Counted from the first letter of the stretch, positions 1 to 8,772 are shown. The stretch is 64,000 bases of DNA from Saccharomonospora amisosensis (GCF_011761185.1 NZ_JAAOYM010000001.1:3534001-3598000); one strand, 5' to 3'. Numbers and translations are program-made. The notes: a model not told the origin generated them from the letters alone.

Positions 1-1043
1 AGTACCGAGAACCCCAGCCCGAACCCGAACCCGTTGAACGGGATCTCGGCGAACAGCGGCCGCCCGAACTGCTCGAGGTCGACATCGCCGGGTAGGTGGT
101 TTCGGGTCATCAGGCGCACGGTGCGCGGGCTGAGCAGCCGGGTGCCGTCGAGCTCGCCGCCACGCAGCAGCAGTTGCGTGAACCGGTGGTAGTCGGCCGC
201 GGTGCCCGCCAGTCCCGCTCCGCCCTGCAGGCACGCGGGCTTCTTCTTGATCGCGTCTGTGAAGGTGTCGTTGCGCTTCGCGCGGCGGGTAACCGGGTCG
301 GGCACGTACAGCGCGGCCAGCCGGTCCACGGCGGCACCGTCGACGTGGAAGGTGGTCTCCGTCATCCCGAGCGGGCCGAGGATGCGCTCGGCGAAGAACC
401 GGTCGAGCGGCATTCCGGAGACGACCTCCACCAGCCTGCCGAGTACGTCGGTTGCCACCGAGTAGTTCCATTCGGTGCCCGGCTGGAACAGCAGCGGCAA
501 CTCGGCCCAGGCCTCGCTGCACGCGGCCAGATCCTTGCCCTGCGGTGTGCTCCACTCGAAGCCCGCGGCCCGGTAGAGCCCGTCCACCGGGTGTGCGTGG
601 TGAAAGCCGTACGTCAGCCCCGCCGTGTGAGTGAGCAGGTGCCATACCCTGATCGGCTCGGTGGCGGGTTCGGTCACCGGGCGCAGCGCCGAGCCCTTGA
701 CGTACACCTGCGGCTCGGCGAGCTCGGGCAGCCAGCGGTGGATGGGATCGGTTAGTTCGAACTCACCTTCCTCGAACAGCATCATCGCGGCGACCGAGGT
801 GATGGGCTTGGTCATCGAGTAGATGCGCCACAGAGTGTCGACCTCCACCCCGAGCCCGGCCTCCAGATCACGATGCCCGTAGCTGGAAAGGTGCGCGATC
901 TTACCGTGCCGCGTCACGACGGTGAGCCAGCCGGGCAGCAGGCCCTCGTCGACGTAGCGCGCCATCCGGCGATCGATGCGGCTCAGCCGCTGGGCGTCGA
1001 AACCGAGTTCCCCGGCGTCAGCCTCCACCGCGAGGTTCGTCAT
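1..1043 (-). CDS. Serine hydrolase of the beta-lactamase/EstB family, C-terminus cut by window edge
   Basis: About 347 residues are visible from an ATG at 1043; the reading frame is still open at base 1, so the C-terminus is missing. The nucleophile motif SMTK is at residues 76-79, in the context WRIYSMTKP, and a YSV tyrosine motif follows in NYSVATDVLGR. This is the class C beta-lactamase/penicillin-binding fold. YSV in place of YSN, and the absence of a signal peptide, fit the EstB-type esterase and carboxypeptidase-like members better than true antibiotic-hydrolysing enzymes. The substrate cannot be assigned. The downstream end lies outside the window. Upstream it is separated by 64 bp from a siderophore-interacting protein gene on the same strand. 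Confidence 0.88.
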   Translation of the reverse strand, partial: MTNLAVEADAGELGFDAQRLSRIDRRMARYVDEGLLPGWLTVVTRHGKIAHLSSYGHRDLEAGLGVEVDTLWRIYSMTKPITSVAAMMLFEEGEFELTDPIHRWLPELAEPQVYVKGSALRPVTEPATEPIRVWHLLTHTAGLTYGFHHAHPVDGLYRAAGFEWSTPQGKDLAACSEAWAELPLLFQPGTEWNYSVATDVLGRLVEVVSGMPLDRFFAERILGPLGMTETTFHVDGAAVDRLAALYVPDPVTRRAKRNDTFTDAIKKKPACLQGGAGLAGTAADYHRFTQLLLRGGELDGTRLLSPRTVRLMTRNHLPGDVDLEQFGRPLFAEIPFNGFGFGLGFSV

Positions 1044-1107
1044 GGCGTCAGTTCTACCGCCTGCGGAGCCGACAGTGTTAGCACCAGGTCAACATCGCTC
1101 CCGGTTG

Positions 1108-1941
1108 TCAGGCCATGAATTCGGCCTTCTCCGCACGCCACGCCTCGTCCGTGCGGCCGCGCCGCCAGTAGCCCGAGATGGAAAGCGCTTCCTTGGGCAC
1201 TCCCCGCTCGCTGAGCAGGTGACCGCGCAGTTCTCGGACCAACCCGGCCTCGCCGTGCACGAAGCCCTGCATCGTCCCCGGCGGGAAGTCGAGCGCGCGC
1301 ACGGCGGCGACCAGGTCGTCACCCGCGTCACGGTGCAGCCAGCTGATCTCCGCGGCACTCTTGGTGGCCAGCGGTTGCTCCTCCAACCCGTTCTCGACCA
1401 ACAGCAGTGCCAGCACGCGAGCATCGGCGGGCATCGCCTCGAGCGAGGCCGCGATGGCCGGGAGGGCCGCCTCGTCGCCGACCAGCAGGTGCCAGTCGGC
1501 CTGCGGGCTGGGCGCGTATCCCCCGCCCGGACCGGCCACCAGCACCTCGTCGCCTGGTTCGAGACTCGCCGCCCACGGACCCGCGAGTCCCGCCTCGCCG
1601 TGGTACACGAAGTCGATGACAAGCTCGCCCGCCACCGGGTCGTAACCGCGCACCGTGTACGTGCGCTGCTTCGGCCACAGCTCGCGCGGCAACTCGGCCT
1701 TGATCACTCGAAGGTCGAACGGCTCGGGATAGGTCACGCCGGGGACGGGGAACAGCACCTTGACGTAGCTGTCGGTGAAGCCGTTGGGAACGAACGTCGC
1801 AAGACCCTCGCCGCCGGAAACGACCCTGATCATGTGCGGCGTGAGCCGTTCGGTTCGCATTACGCGCAACCGGCTGACCGGCTTGCCGCCGCCGCGCTGC
1901 CTTGGTTGCCCGGACTGCCCGGACTCCGTGCGATCCGCCAT
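1108..1941 (-). CDS. Siderophore-interacting protein, FAD-dependent ferric-siderophore reductase (ViuB-like)
   Basis: 277 residues from ATG 1941; a longer open frame reaches 2052, but its extra 37 codons cross the iron box, so I reject it. The FAD-binding ferredoxin-reductase-like barrel carries the R-x-Y-[TS] flavin motif in QRTYTVRGYD. The C-terminal NAD(P)H half contains the SIP signature SISGYWRRGRTDEAW. Family members are cytosolic and reduce Fe(III)-siderophore complexes to release Fe(II). A DtxR/IdeR-type box lies 31 bp upstream of the start, so iron repression is likely. It is divergent from the GMC oxidoreductase, with about 220 bp between the two starts. No siderophore biosynthesis genes are adjacent; the nearest iron genes are at 31-37 kb. 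Confidence 0.92.
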   Translation of the reverse strand: MADRTESGQSGQPRQRGGGKPVSRLRVMRTERLTPHMIRVVSGGEGLATFVPNGFTDSYVKVLFPVPGVTYPEPFDLRVIKAELPRELWPKQRTYTVRGYDPVAGELVIDFVYHGEAGLAGPWAASLEPGDEVLVAGPGGGYAPSPQADWHLLVGDEAALPAIAASLEAMPADARVLALLLVENGLEEQPLATKSAAEISWLHRDAGDDLVAAVRALDFPPGTMQGFVHGEAGLVRELRGHLLSERGVPKEALSISGYWRRGRTDEAWRAEKAEFMA

Positions 1942-1971
1942 GCGGGCCTCCTCGGCTTGGCTCAACACTGG

Positions 1972-1990
1972 CAAGTTAAGGCTAACCTCA
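1972..1990 (-). promoter_or_regulatory. DtxR/IdeR-type iron box upstream of the siderophore-interacting protein gene
   Basis: The 19 bases CAAGTTAAGGCTAACCTCA match the mycobacterial IdeR consensus TTAGGTTAGGCTAACCTAA at 14 of 19 positions, including an unbroken GGCTAACCT half. It lies 31 bp upstream of the ATG at 1941, where a repressor would cover the promoter. The same region is the 5' flank of the divergent GMC gene, so that gene could be affected as well. Confidence 0.75.
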
Positions 1991-2161
1991 CTCACTCTCG
2001 CACAGCCACCAAGGACACGGAAGAGTGGCGAGTAGCCGTCAGGGTTGCCCACACGCTACTCACCGCGACCAGGTGAAGGAACCTTGTCCGCACACCGGCA
2101 TACGCCCCGCTCCGCGGCGGCCACTCTTGACAGCTTGCCAACAAGCGACCACCGTGATCGC

Positions 2162-3871
2162 ATGGCGCAGTTCGACTACGACGTTTTGGTGATCGGTTCC
2201 GGCTTCGGTGGCAGCGTGAGCGCGCTACGACTGACCGAGAAGGGGTACCGAGTCGGCGTGCTCGAGATGGGCAGGCGCTTCGCCGACCACGAGTTCGCCA
2301 AGACCTCCTGGCATGTCCGCGACTACCTGTTCGCGCCCAAACTGGGCTGCACGGGCATCCTGCGCATCACACCGTTGCCGGACACGCTCGTGCTGAGCGG
2401 CTCTGGCGTCGGCGGCGGCTCGCTCGTATACGCCAACACGTTGTACGAGCCGCCGGACGCGTTCTACGCCGACCGGCAGTGGGCCGGCATCACCGACTGG
2501 AAGGCCGAGCTGGCCCCCTTCTACGACCAGGCCAAACGGATGCTGGGTGTCACCAGGTACCCGCTGAGCACGCCCGCCGACGAGGTGATGCGTGACGTCG
2601 CCGAGGACATGGGCATCGGGCACACCTACGGCCCGACCCCGGTGGGGGTCTACTTCGGCGACAACGGCCTCAATCCCGGGCAGCAGGTGGCGGACCCGTT
2701 CTTCGGCGGGATGGGACCGCAGCGGCGGGCCTGCACCCACTGTGGTGAATGCATGACCGGGTGCAGGCACGGCGCGAAGAACACGACGGTCAAGAACTAC
2801 CTGCATCTCGCGGAGCGGGCGGGCGCGAAGGTGCACCCGCTGACGACCGTGCGCGAGGTGCGGCCACTGGCATCCGGTGGCTACGCCGTCGCCTGCGTCC
2901 ACACCGGACGTCCCTGGCGCAGGCGCACCTTCACGGCCGAGCAGGTGGTGTTCTCCGCCGCCGCGCTCGGCACCCAGCGGTTGCTGCACCGGATGCGCGA
3001 CCGAGGCATCCTTCCGGGACTTTCCCCACGACTGGGCATGCTCGCCAGGACCAACTCCGAGGCCGTGCTCGCCGCGCGGACCACCCGGCGCGACACCGAG
3101 TTCCATCGCGGGGTAGCCATCACCTCGTCGATCCATCCCGACGACGTCACCCACGTCGAACCCGTTCGCTACGGCAAGGGCAGCAACCTGCTCGGCCTCA
3201 TCGGCGCCGTGCTCACCGACCCGGTCGAGGGCAAACCGCGCTGGCTGGCGGGACTTCGCGAGATGCGCCGCAACTGGCGCAAGCTGCCCGCGCTGCACAA
3301 TCCGAGGCACTGGTCGGAGCAGACAATCGTACTGCTGGTGATGCAGTCTCTCGACAACTCGATCACCACCTTCACCCAGCGGGGACTGTTCGGCAGGCGG
3401 ATGCGCACCAGGCAGGGCATCGGCGAGCCCAACCCCGCCTGGATTCCCGAGGGTCACGAGGTCGCCCGGCGCGTGGCGGACAAGATCGACGGCTTGCCTG
3501 GCGGTGGCTGGAACGATCTGTTCAACATGCCGATGACCGGACACTTCATCGGCGGCTGCGCCATCGGGGACTCGCCCCGCACCGGGGTCGTGGACGCCTA
3601 CCAGCGGCTGTACGGCTACGAGGGACTGCACGTCGTGGACGGCTCCGCGATCTCCGCCAACCTCGGCGTGAACCCCTCGCTCACCATCACCGCGCAGGCC
3701 GAGCGGGCCATGGCACTGTGGCCGAACAAGGCCGAGCGCGATCCGCGACCGCCGCTCGGCTCCGCCTACCAGCGGGTAGACCCGGTGGCCCCGAAACACC
3801 CGATCGTGCCCGAGGCCGCGCCTGGCGCCCTGCGGCTGCCTGTCACTACGGCAGAACGCAAGCAGACGTGA
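2162..3871 (+). CDS. GMC-family FAD oxidoreductase, ChoD/cholesterol-oxidase-like, with a four-cysteine motif
   Basis: 569 residues from ATG 2162; an upstream in-frame start at 2045 would add 39 low-complexity residues. The Rossmann motif GSGFGGS at residues 12-18 binds FAD. A second glycine-rich segment, SGSGVGGGS, lies near residue 80. The C-terminal catalytic region has MTGHFIGGCAIGD and VVDGSAISANLGVNPS, as in cholesterol oxidase-type GMC enzymes. Cysteines 191, 194, 197 and 201 (CTHCGECMTGC) precede RHGAKNT, a conserved insert of this GMC subgroup that resembles a ferredoxin cluster site. The likely role is oxidation of a sterol or other alcohol; mycobacterial ChoD is the closest remembered relative. 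There is no signal peptide. A TetR gene follows after 13 bp and is probably cotranscribed. Confidence 0.9.
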   Translation: MAQFDYDVLVIGSGFGGSVSALRLTEKGYRVGVLEMGRRFADHEFAKTSWHVRDYLFAPKLGCTGILRITPLPDTLVLSGSGVGGGSLVYANTLYEPPDAFYADRQWAGITDWKAELAPFYDQAKRMLGVTRYPLSTPADEVMRDVAEDMGIGHTYGPTPVGVYFGDNGLNPGQQVADPFFGGMGPQRRACTHCGECMTGCRHGAKNTTVKNYLHLAERAGAKVHPLTTVREVRPLASGGYAVACVHTGRPWRRRTFTAEQVVFSAAALGTQRLLHRMRDRGILPGLSPRLGMLARTNSEAVLAARTTRRDTEFHRGVAITSSIHPDDVTHVEPVRYGKGSNLLGLIGAVLTDPVEGKPRWLAGLREMRRNWRKLPALHNPRHWSEQTIVLLVMQSLDNSITTFTQRGLFGRRMRTRQGIGEPNPAWIPEGHEVARRVADKIDGLPGGGWNDLFNMPMTGHFIGGCAIGDSPRTGVVDAYQRLYGYEGLHVVDGSAISANLGVNPSLTITAQAERAMALWPNKAERDPRPPLGSAYQRVDPVAPKHPIVPEAAPGALRLPVTTAERKQT

Positions 3872-3884
3872 GAAACTGCACAAC

Positions 3885-4508
3885 ATGACGACGGAATCCA
3901 TGCCGAAATGGCGAAGGCTGGAACCGGATGAGCGCAGGGAACAGATCTTCACTTGCGCGGCCGAGCTTTTCGGTGAGCGACCCTACACCGATGTGTCCAC
4001 GTCGGATATCGCCGCGCGCGCTGGTGTCGCGCGCGGCCTGATAAACCACTATTTCGGCACGAAACGCGAACTCTATCTAGCAGTTGTGAAACGCGCGCTC
4101 ACCGTGCCGCACGTCGCCGTCTCACGGCTGCCGGAAGGGTCGCTGGAGGAACGGACGAAGGCGGCCGTCGACTGGTTCCTCGACATGGTCAGCAAGCAGG
4201 AGAAGCTGTGGCTGGCCGCCATCGCGCCCGAGGGCATCGGCAGGGACGTCGAGGTCGAGCGGATCGTCGACGAGGCTGACCGCACCGCGGCCGACCGGGT
4301 ACTGGAGGCGATGGGATTCTCCCGCGACGACGCGCACTGGGAGCAGTTCAACGCCGTGGTGCGTGCCTACGGCGGCATGGTGAAGGCCGCCGGCCGGGAG
4401 TGGCTCGTGCAGGCGGCGCTGGACCGCGCGCAGGTGCACGCACTGCTGAGCCAGGTACTGCTCACGCTCGTCAGGGACGTGCTGCCGCGGGTCTCCGAAC
4501 AACCGTGA
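3885..4508 (+). CDS. TetR-family transcriptional regulator
   Basis: 207 residues from ATG 3885. The N-terminal helix-turn-helix is clear: RREQIFTCAAELFGE, then TDVSTSDIAARAGVARGLI and NHYFGTKRELYLAVV, covering about residues 12-60. The rest is an all-helical ligand-binding domain without an identifiable ligand signature. It starts 13 bp after the ChoD-like oxidoreductase and so probably regulates that gene in response to a lipid or sterol-like effector; this is inference. The stop codon lies within the left arm of a strong hairpin at 4505-4538. Confidence 0.93.
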   Translation: MTTESMPKWRRLEPDERREQIFTCAAELFGERPYTDVSTSDIAARAGVARGLINHYFGTKRELYLAVVKRALTVPHVAVSRLPEGSLEERTKAAVDWFLDMVSKQEKLWLAAIAPEGIGRDVEVERIVDEADRTAADRVLEAMGFSRDDAHWEQFNAVVRAYGGMVKAAGREWLVQAALDRAQVHALLSQVLLTLVRDVLPRVSEQP

Positions 4509-4538
4509 AGGCCGCTGTCGCCCTGCGGCGGCCTTCAC
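4505..4538 (+). terminator. Factor-independent-type hairpin after the TetR gene
   Basis: GTGAAGGCCGC (4505-4515) pairs perfectly with GCGGCCTTCAC (4528-4538) around a 12-nt loop. The TGA of the TetR gene sits in the left arm. There is no long T-tract, which is usual in high-GC actinobacteria. The 165 bp beyond it, to the SMP-30 gene end at 4704, contain nothing I can assign. Confidence 0.7.
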
Positions 4539-4703
4539 TTCTCGGGGCGGTCGATACGGCATGCGCCGATGGATTCCGCTCACTCACCGCGCGGAAAGTG
4601 AGGGCGCGGGAAGTGAGAAAGCACCACACAGCAACCGAATCTCGTGAGAACTCCCCACGGTCGGCGCGGGAATCGAGGCGCCGACAAAGTCACGCCCGCG
4701 CGG

Positions 4704-5642
4704 TCACCGCCGTGCCGCCGCGGCAACCTCGGTGACGACGATACGGTTGCCCTCCAGGCTGCCGAAGTAGAGGCTGCCCGCCATTTCTCTCACGCCGGTG
4801 AGGAGCCGGAAGCCCTCGATCTCGCCGCCGATGTCGTGCACGATCTCGCCTTCGGCGGAGACGCCCAGTACCCCGCAGGTGGGCCGGGGCGATGGCTGCA
4901 ACGAGGTCGGCAGGCCACGCACGACGCGGCGCAGCGCGGCCGGAAGCCTGCGTACCAACTCCAGTGAGGCGACCTTGGGACTTGCCTGGGTGACCCAGAT
5001 CAGCCCGTCGCTGCCGGTGGAGATGTTGTCGCAGAAGCCAGGCAACTCGTCGACGAGCAGGTCAGTGGCACCGTGGCGTCGTGGGTCCAGCCACACCCTG
5101 CGCACCCGGCAAGCTGATGTCTCCGCGACGGCGACGAACGACTCGTCCGGCGCGAGCGCCACGCCATTGGCGAATTGCAGACCGGCCGTCAGGACGTCCA
5201 CCACGCCGTCGGGCGTGCGCCGCAGCAGCCTGCCGGTTCCCGTCTGCTCGATCAGGTCGTCGCGCCAGTTCCCGATCCCGAACCGGGTCGACGAGTCGGT
5301 GAAGTAGACGGTTCCCTCGCTGTCGACGGCGGCGTTGTTGCAGAACGTCAGGCGCTGCCCCGCTGCCTCGACCACCAGGGTGCGCACCGCGCCGTCGGAA
5401 AGCCGCACCGACAGCAGGCCCCGCACGGCATCGCAGACGACGAGTTCGTCCTCGCCCAGGAACTCCAGCCCCAGCGGCCTGCCCTCGGTGTCGGCGACGG
5501 TGTCGATGCGCCTTCCTTCGTCGTCGACACGGATGATGCGACCGTCCTCGAGTCCGGTGTAGACGCGGCCGAGCGAGTCGACCAGCACGTCCTCCGGCCC
5601 GACACCGTTGACCGGGATGGTCCGCACCTCGCCGAAGCCCAT
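4704..5642 (-). CDS. SMP-30/strictosidine-synthase-like beta-propeller protein
   Basis: 312 residues from ATG 5642, preceded by GGGAGG. The sequence is a six-bladed propeller of the SMP-30/gluconolactonase/strictosidine synthase superfamily. Typical blades are PEDVLVDSLGRVYTGLEDG, NNAAVDSEGTVYFTDSS, FANGVALAPDESFVAVAE and FCDNISTGSDGLIWVT. Conserved Glu/Asn/Asp residues that bind a divalent metal in this superfamily are present (PED near the N-terminus, NN, NG, D in CDN). The substrate is probably a lactone or ester. There is no export signal. It is the last gene of an SDR, histidine phosphatase, propeller operon and begins 10 bp after the phosphatase stop. Confidence 0.85.
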   Translation of the reverse strand: MGFGEVRTIPVNGVGPEDVLVDSLGRVYTGLEDGRIIRVDDEGRRIDTVADTEGRPLGLEFLGEDELVVCDAVRGLLSVRLSDGAVRTLVVEAAGQRLTFCNNAAVDSEGTVYFTDSSTRFGIGNWRDDLIEQTGTGRLLRRTPDGVVDVLTAGLQFANGVALAPDESFVAVAETSACRVRRVWLDPRRHGATDLLVDELPGFCDNISTGSDGLIWVTQASPKVASLELVRRLPAALRRVVRGLPTSLQPSPRPTCGVLGVSAEGEIVHDIGGEIEGFRLLTGVREMAGSLYFGSLEGNRIVVTEVAAAARR

Positions 5643-5652
5643 CGTCGCCTCC

Positions 5653-6315
5653 CTACCGGTAGCTCAGTAGCCCCGCCGCCTCGCCGTCGAAGTGCCCGTG
5701 TTCGTTGAAGGAAAGCATGGTGGTTCCGGAACGGCCGGTGACGATCTTAGTGATCCCCGCGTTGACGGTAACCCGGTTCAACGACAGCAGGCCGACCTCG
5801 GGCACCCCTAGCAGCACTCCGCACAGCGTGGAGATGACGCCGCCGGAGGTGAACACTACGGCCTGCTCACCCTTGCCGAGTACGGAAACCAGGTCGTCGA
5901 GCGCGCCGGTGACCCTGGCAAGGAATCGTGGCCACGACTCCGCGCACGGGCTCGACTCGCCCGCCGCCACCCACTTCGCCAGCGCGCCCTCGAGCGCGGC
6001 CTGATACGCCCTCGGATCGGCGCTGTCCTGCGCGGCCCCGCCACCGTGGTGTGCGGCGATGTCGACGTGGTCGTACTCGTTCCAGCGCGCGTCCCGCGCC
6101 ACGGTGGGAGGCGAGGGCAGTTGTGCCAGCGCCGCGTCCGCGGTCGCCCGCTGCCGAGAGAGGCTGCCACAGCGCGCGTGGCTGAGGGCCGCCTCCCTGC
6201 GCACGAGTTCCCGCCCTGCCAGCCGGGCCTGCTGCTCGCCACGGTCGGAGAGCACGTCGTAGTCTGCCGCGCCGAAGGAGGCCTGCCCGTGGCGCACCAG
6301 GTACACAACGCCCAT
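5653..6315 (-). CDS. Histidine phosphatase family protein (phosphoglycerate-mutase-like)
   Basis: 220 residues from ATG 6315. The catalytic RHG motif is at the start of the protein (YLVRHGQASFG, residues 5-15). The distal region keeps the second half of the active site near VVFTSGGVISTLCG, where a Ser-Gly-Gly replaces the usual His-Gly; this is a real departure from canonical members and may reduce phosphatase activity. The ATG overlaps the TGA of the upstream SDR gene by one base (TGATG), so translation is coupled. An in-frame start at 6390 lies inside the SDR gene and is rejected. The substrate is unknown. Confidence 0.87.
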   Translation of the reverse strand: MGVVYLVRHGQASFGAADYDVLSDRGEQQARLAGRELVRREAALSHARCGSLSRQRATADAALAQLPSPPTVARDARWNEYDHVDIAAHHGGGAAQDSADPRAYQAALEGALAKWVAAGESSPCAESWPRFLARVTGALDDLVSVLGKGEQAVVFTSGGVISTLCGVLLGVPEVGLLSLNRVTVNAGITKIVTGRSGTTMLSFNEHGHFDGEAAGLLSYR

Positions 6316-7073
6316 CAGCGAATACCGATCCGTCGCAGCATGCCCGAGGGAAGGATACGGACGAGCACACTCAGCGGTGCCCACGGCCAAGCAGGCACGT
6401 AGGCCTTCGCCGGTTCCCGCTCGATCGCCCGCACCAGTGCCCGCGCACCCCGATCGGCGCTCGCGAGCATCGGGGTCCTGCCCGCCCTGCCGGTCATCTC
6501 CGACTCGATGTAGCCGGGCAGCAGCGTGGTGACGCGGATGGCCGTCGGTAGCGTGTCGACACGGATACCGTCGGCCAGTGCCGACAGCCCCGCTTTGGAC
6601 GCGGCGTAGGCGGTGAGGTTACCCGGCATGCCGCGCAACGCGCTGAACGACGACACCACCACGAGATGCCCCGCTCGCTGCTCGCGAAAGCAGCTCATCG
6701 CCGCCTCACACTGCGCCAGCGCCGCGATGAGGTTGGTCAGCATGGTCTGCCGGTTGGCGGTGAGGTAACCGGTGCCCACCGGCTGGCCCTTGCCGAGCCC
6801 GGCATTGACGATCACTCGGTCGATCGTGCCGAGTTCGGCGCGGAACTCGTCGAACACGGCGAAGACGCGGTCGTGATCGTTGACGTCAAGGTCCCTGACG
6901 ACAACGCGGATGCCGGGATGGGTCCGGGCGAGTTCGGCGGCGAGTGCGGCCAGCCGGTCGGTGCGCCTGGCGCACAGGGCGAGGTTCCGGCCGAGCGCGG
7001 CGAACCGCCTGGCCATGCCTTCGCCCAACCCCGAGCTGGCGCCGGTGATCACGATGTTCTGGCGCACGGACAT
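6315..7073 (-). CDS. Short-chain dehydrogenase/reductase (SDR), classical type
   Basis: 252 residues from ATG 7073. The cofactor motif TGASSGLGEG starts near residue 10, the NAG structural motif appears as VNAGLGKG, and the catalytic YxxxK is YAASK, preceded by serines in VVVSSFSALRG. The C-terminal PAWPWAPLSVLVRILPSG is hydrophobic and may associate with the membrane, as in DHRS7B-like reductases of this group. It heads a three-gene operon with a histidine phosphatase (1-nt overlap) and an SMP-30 protein. The substrate is not predictable from sequence. Confidence 0.92.
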   Translation of the reverse strand: MSVRQNIVITGASSGLGEGMARRFAALGRNLALCARRTDRLAALAAELARTHPGIRVVVRDLDVNDHDRVFAVFDEFRAELGTIDRVIVNAGLGKGQPVGTGYLTANRQTMLTNLIAALAQCEAAMSCFREQRAGHLVVVSSFSALRGMPGNLTAYAASKAGLSALADGIRVDTLPTAIRVTTLLPGYIESEMTGRAGRTPMLASADRGARALVRAIEREPAKAYVPAWPWAPLSVLVRILPSGMLRRIGIR

Positions 7074-7100
7074 GCCTCGACCCTACCGGGTGGTAACAAG

Positions 7101-7135
7101 CCGGTGGCCCGGCGCGTCACACGCCGGGCCACCGG
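7101..7135 (-). terminator. Strong hairpin downstream of the S8 protease gene
   Basis: CCGGTGGCCCGGCG (7101-7114) pairs perfectly with CGCCGGGCCACCGG (7122-7135), leaving a 7-nt loop. It begins 21 bp past the protease stop codon on the minus strand and precedes the SDR start at 7073, so it should insulate the two units. Confidence 0.8.
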
Positions 7136-7155
7136 ACCGCACGGAGTGGGCGGTG

Positions 7156-8361
7156 TCAGTTACCGGTGTAGAGCAGCCGGTTCGGCGTGCCGTCACCGGG
7201 GTTGGTGATCTTGTCAGGAGTGGCCGCCGAGGTCAGCGCCTCCGCCACCTGATCCGGGGTGGCATCGCCGTGCTCAGCCAGATACAGCGCCGCCGCTCCC
7301 ACGACATGTGGCGTTGCCATCGAGGTGCCGCTGATGGTGTTCTCGCCACCGTCGAGCCAGGCCGAGGTGATGTCCTCACCCGGCGCGTACAGGTCAACGA
7401 CGTCGCCGTAGTTGGAGAAGCTGGCCTGCGCGTCCCGCTCGTTGCTGGCCGCGACGGTGATGGCCTCCTCGACGCGGGCGGGAGAGGTGGTCCCCGCGTC
7501 GGTGGACTCGTTGCCCGCGGCGACACCGAAGGTGACGCCTGCCTCGATGGCGCCTCGCACAGCGGTGTCGAGTGCGTCGTCTGCACTGCCACCGAGGCTC
7601 ATGTTGGCCACGGCGGGTCCACTCGCGTTCTGCGCGACCCAGTCGATCCCTGCCACGACCTGCTCGGTGGTGCCGCTGCCGTTGGCGTCCAGCACGCGCA
7701 CCGGCACGATCCGCACCCCCTTCGCGACCCCGTACTCCTCGCCTCCGATCGTGCCCGCGACGTGCGTTCCGTGGCCGTTCTCGTCGCCTGCGTCCTGGTC
7801 GTTGTCGATGAAGTCCATGCCACCGCTCACGCGGCCGCCGAAGGTGCTGTGGTCGGCGTCCACACCGGTGTCGATGACATAGACGGTGACGTTGTCCGCC
7901 TTGGTGGCGTACTCGTAGGAGTCGTCAAGCGGCAGGTCACGCTGGTCGATCCGGTCCAGACCCCACGACGGCGGCGAAGGCTGCGCGTCCATGGTGTGTA
8001 TCCGCTGGTTCTGCACGACGTAGGCGACGTCGTCATCCGCGGCGATTCGTTTGGCCTCGGTCTCGCTGGCGTGTACCGAAAACCCGCTCAACGCGTTGCT
8101 GAACGTCCGTCCGACCTCGGCTCCGTATTCCTGTGCCAGCGTGTGAGCTCGCGCTGTCGCGGCGCTGCGCGCCGTCGTCGTCGCGCCGTCCTTCAGCACG
8201 ACGAGATAGCTGCCCGCCACCGCGTCGGCGGTGTTCGCGGAACGGATCTGTCCCTGCGCGGCCTGCGCGGGTGCGACGCTCGCGGCGATCACCCCGGTGA
8301 CGGCCGTGGCTGCCACGATTCCCGCCGTCAGCTTCCGATTCGATGTGCCCGGATTCGGCAT
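7156..8361 (-). CDS. Secreted subtilisin-like serine protease (S8, proteinase K/aqualysin type) with I9 propeptide
   Basis: 401 residues from ATG 8361, preceded by AGGGAGGAAG; an in-frame start at 8418 is less likely. A Sec signal peptide (hydrophobic run to about residue 35, ending PAQAAQG) is followed by an inhibitor I9 propeptide, SYLVVLKDG to about residue 105. The catalytic triad is complete: Asp in [12 protein letters not shown], His in [13 protein letters not shown] and Ser in [11 protein letters not shown]. The oxyanion Asn lies in GVAAGNEST. Members are extracellular calcium-stabilised endoproteases that self-cleave the propeptide. It is transcribed alone, with a strong terminator behind it and about 400 bp of intergenic DNA in front. 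Confidence 0.95.
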   Translation of the reverse strand: MPNPGTSNRKLTAGIVAATAVTGVIAASVAPAQAAQGQIRSANTADAVAGSYLVVLKDGATTTARSAATARAHTLAQEYGAEVGRTFSNALSGFSVHASETEAKRIAADDDVAYVVQNQRIHTMDAQPSPPSWGLDRIDQRDLPLDDSYEYATKADNVTVYVIDTGVDADHSTFGGRVSGGMDFIDNDQDAGDENGHGTHVAGTIGGEEYGVAKGVRIVPVRVLDANGSGTTEQVVAGIDWVAQNASGPAVANMSLGGSADDALDTAVRGAIEAGVTFGVAAGNESTDAGTTSPARVEEAITVAASNERDAQASFSNYGDVVDLYAPGEDITSAWLDGGENTISGTSMATPHVVGAAALYLAEHGDATPDQVAEALTSAATPDKITNPGDGTPNRLLYTGN

Positions 8362-8559
8362 CGGCTTCCTCCCTGATCCCCGGCAACGGCGTGAATCATG
8401 AAAGCTGGGCGGCAACATCCGGGCAATGATTCACATTTACCAGTACTGGGCCATTTGGCGGAGCACGACTGAACGTGCTCACCTCGAAGGCCCGAGGAAA
8501 GGCGGTGCCACACATCGAGACTTCTTTCGGATTTGTCCAAACCGTCCGGTTCGCGCTGC

Positions 8560-8589
8560 GGCTCGTCGGACAGTGGCTCGTCGGACAGT
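8560..8589 (+). repeat. Two tandem copies of a 15-bp unit
   Basis: GGCTCGTCGGACAGT occurs at 8560-8574 and again, identically, at 8575-8589. It lies in non-coding DNA between the protease and HTH genes. It may be a paired regulator site or a simple slippage duplication; nothing in the sequence decides between these. Confidence 0.8.
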
Positions 8590-8732
8590 CCTAAAAGGCT
8601 CCCCTATCGCCAACCGCGGCAGGGGTCAAAGCAGCGGGCGCGGATGCCTTCCCGCCGCCACTCCAGAACCCGACCACGAGCCTCGGCTGGGTAACCGCTC
8701 GACCGGCGAGCGTCGCCCGGATCACCCGGAAG

Positions 8733-8772
8733 TGTTACACATGGCTGCTAACATTTGCCGCATCGTTATGAT
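8733..8772 (+). promoter_or_regulatory. Candidate promoter and operator of the short HTH gene
   Basis: TGTTA (8733-8737) and TAACA (8749-8753) form an inverted repeat with an 11-bp spacer, a plausible autoregulatory operator. TATGAT at 8767-8772 matches the -10 consensus at five of six positions. A start point seven bases downstream would fall on the ATG at 8779, giving a leaderless transcript. No good -35 hexamer is seen at the usual distance. Confidence 0.4.

Noticed and set aside
2225-3952. 575-residue open frame antisense to the GMC oxidoreductase
   Set aside because: Long antisense frames are expected in high-GC DNA. The composition is Gly/Arg/Ala-rich without motifs, while the plus-strand frame has clear FAD motifs.
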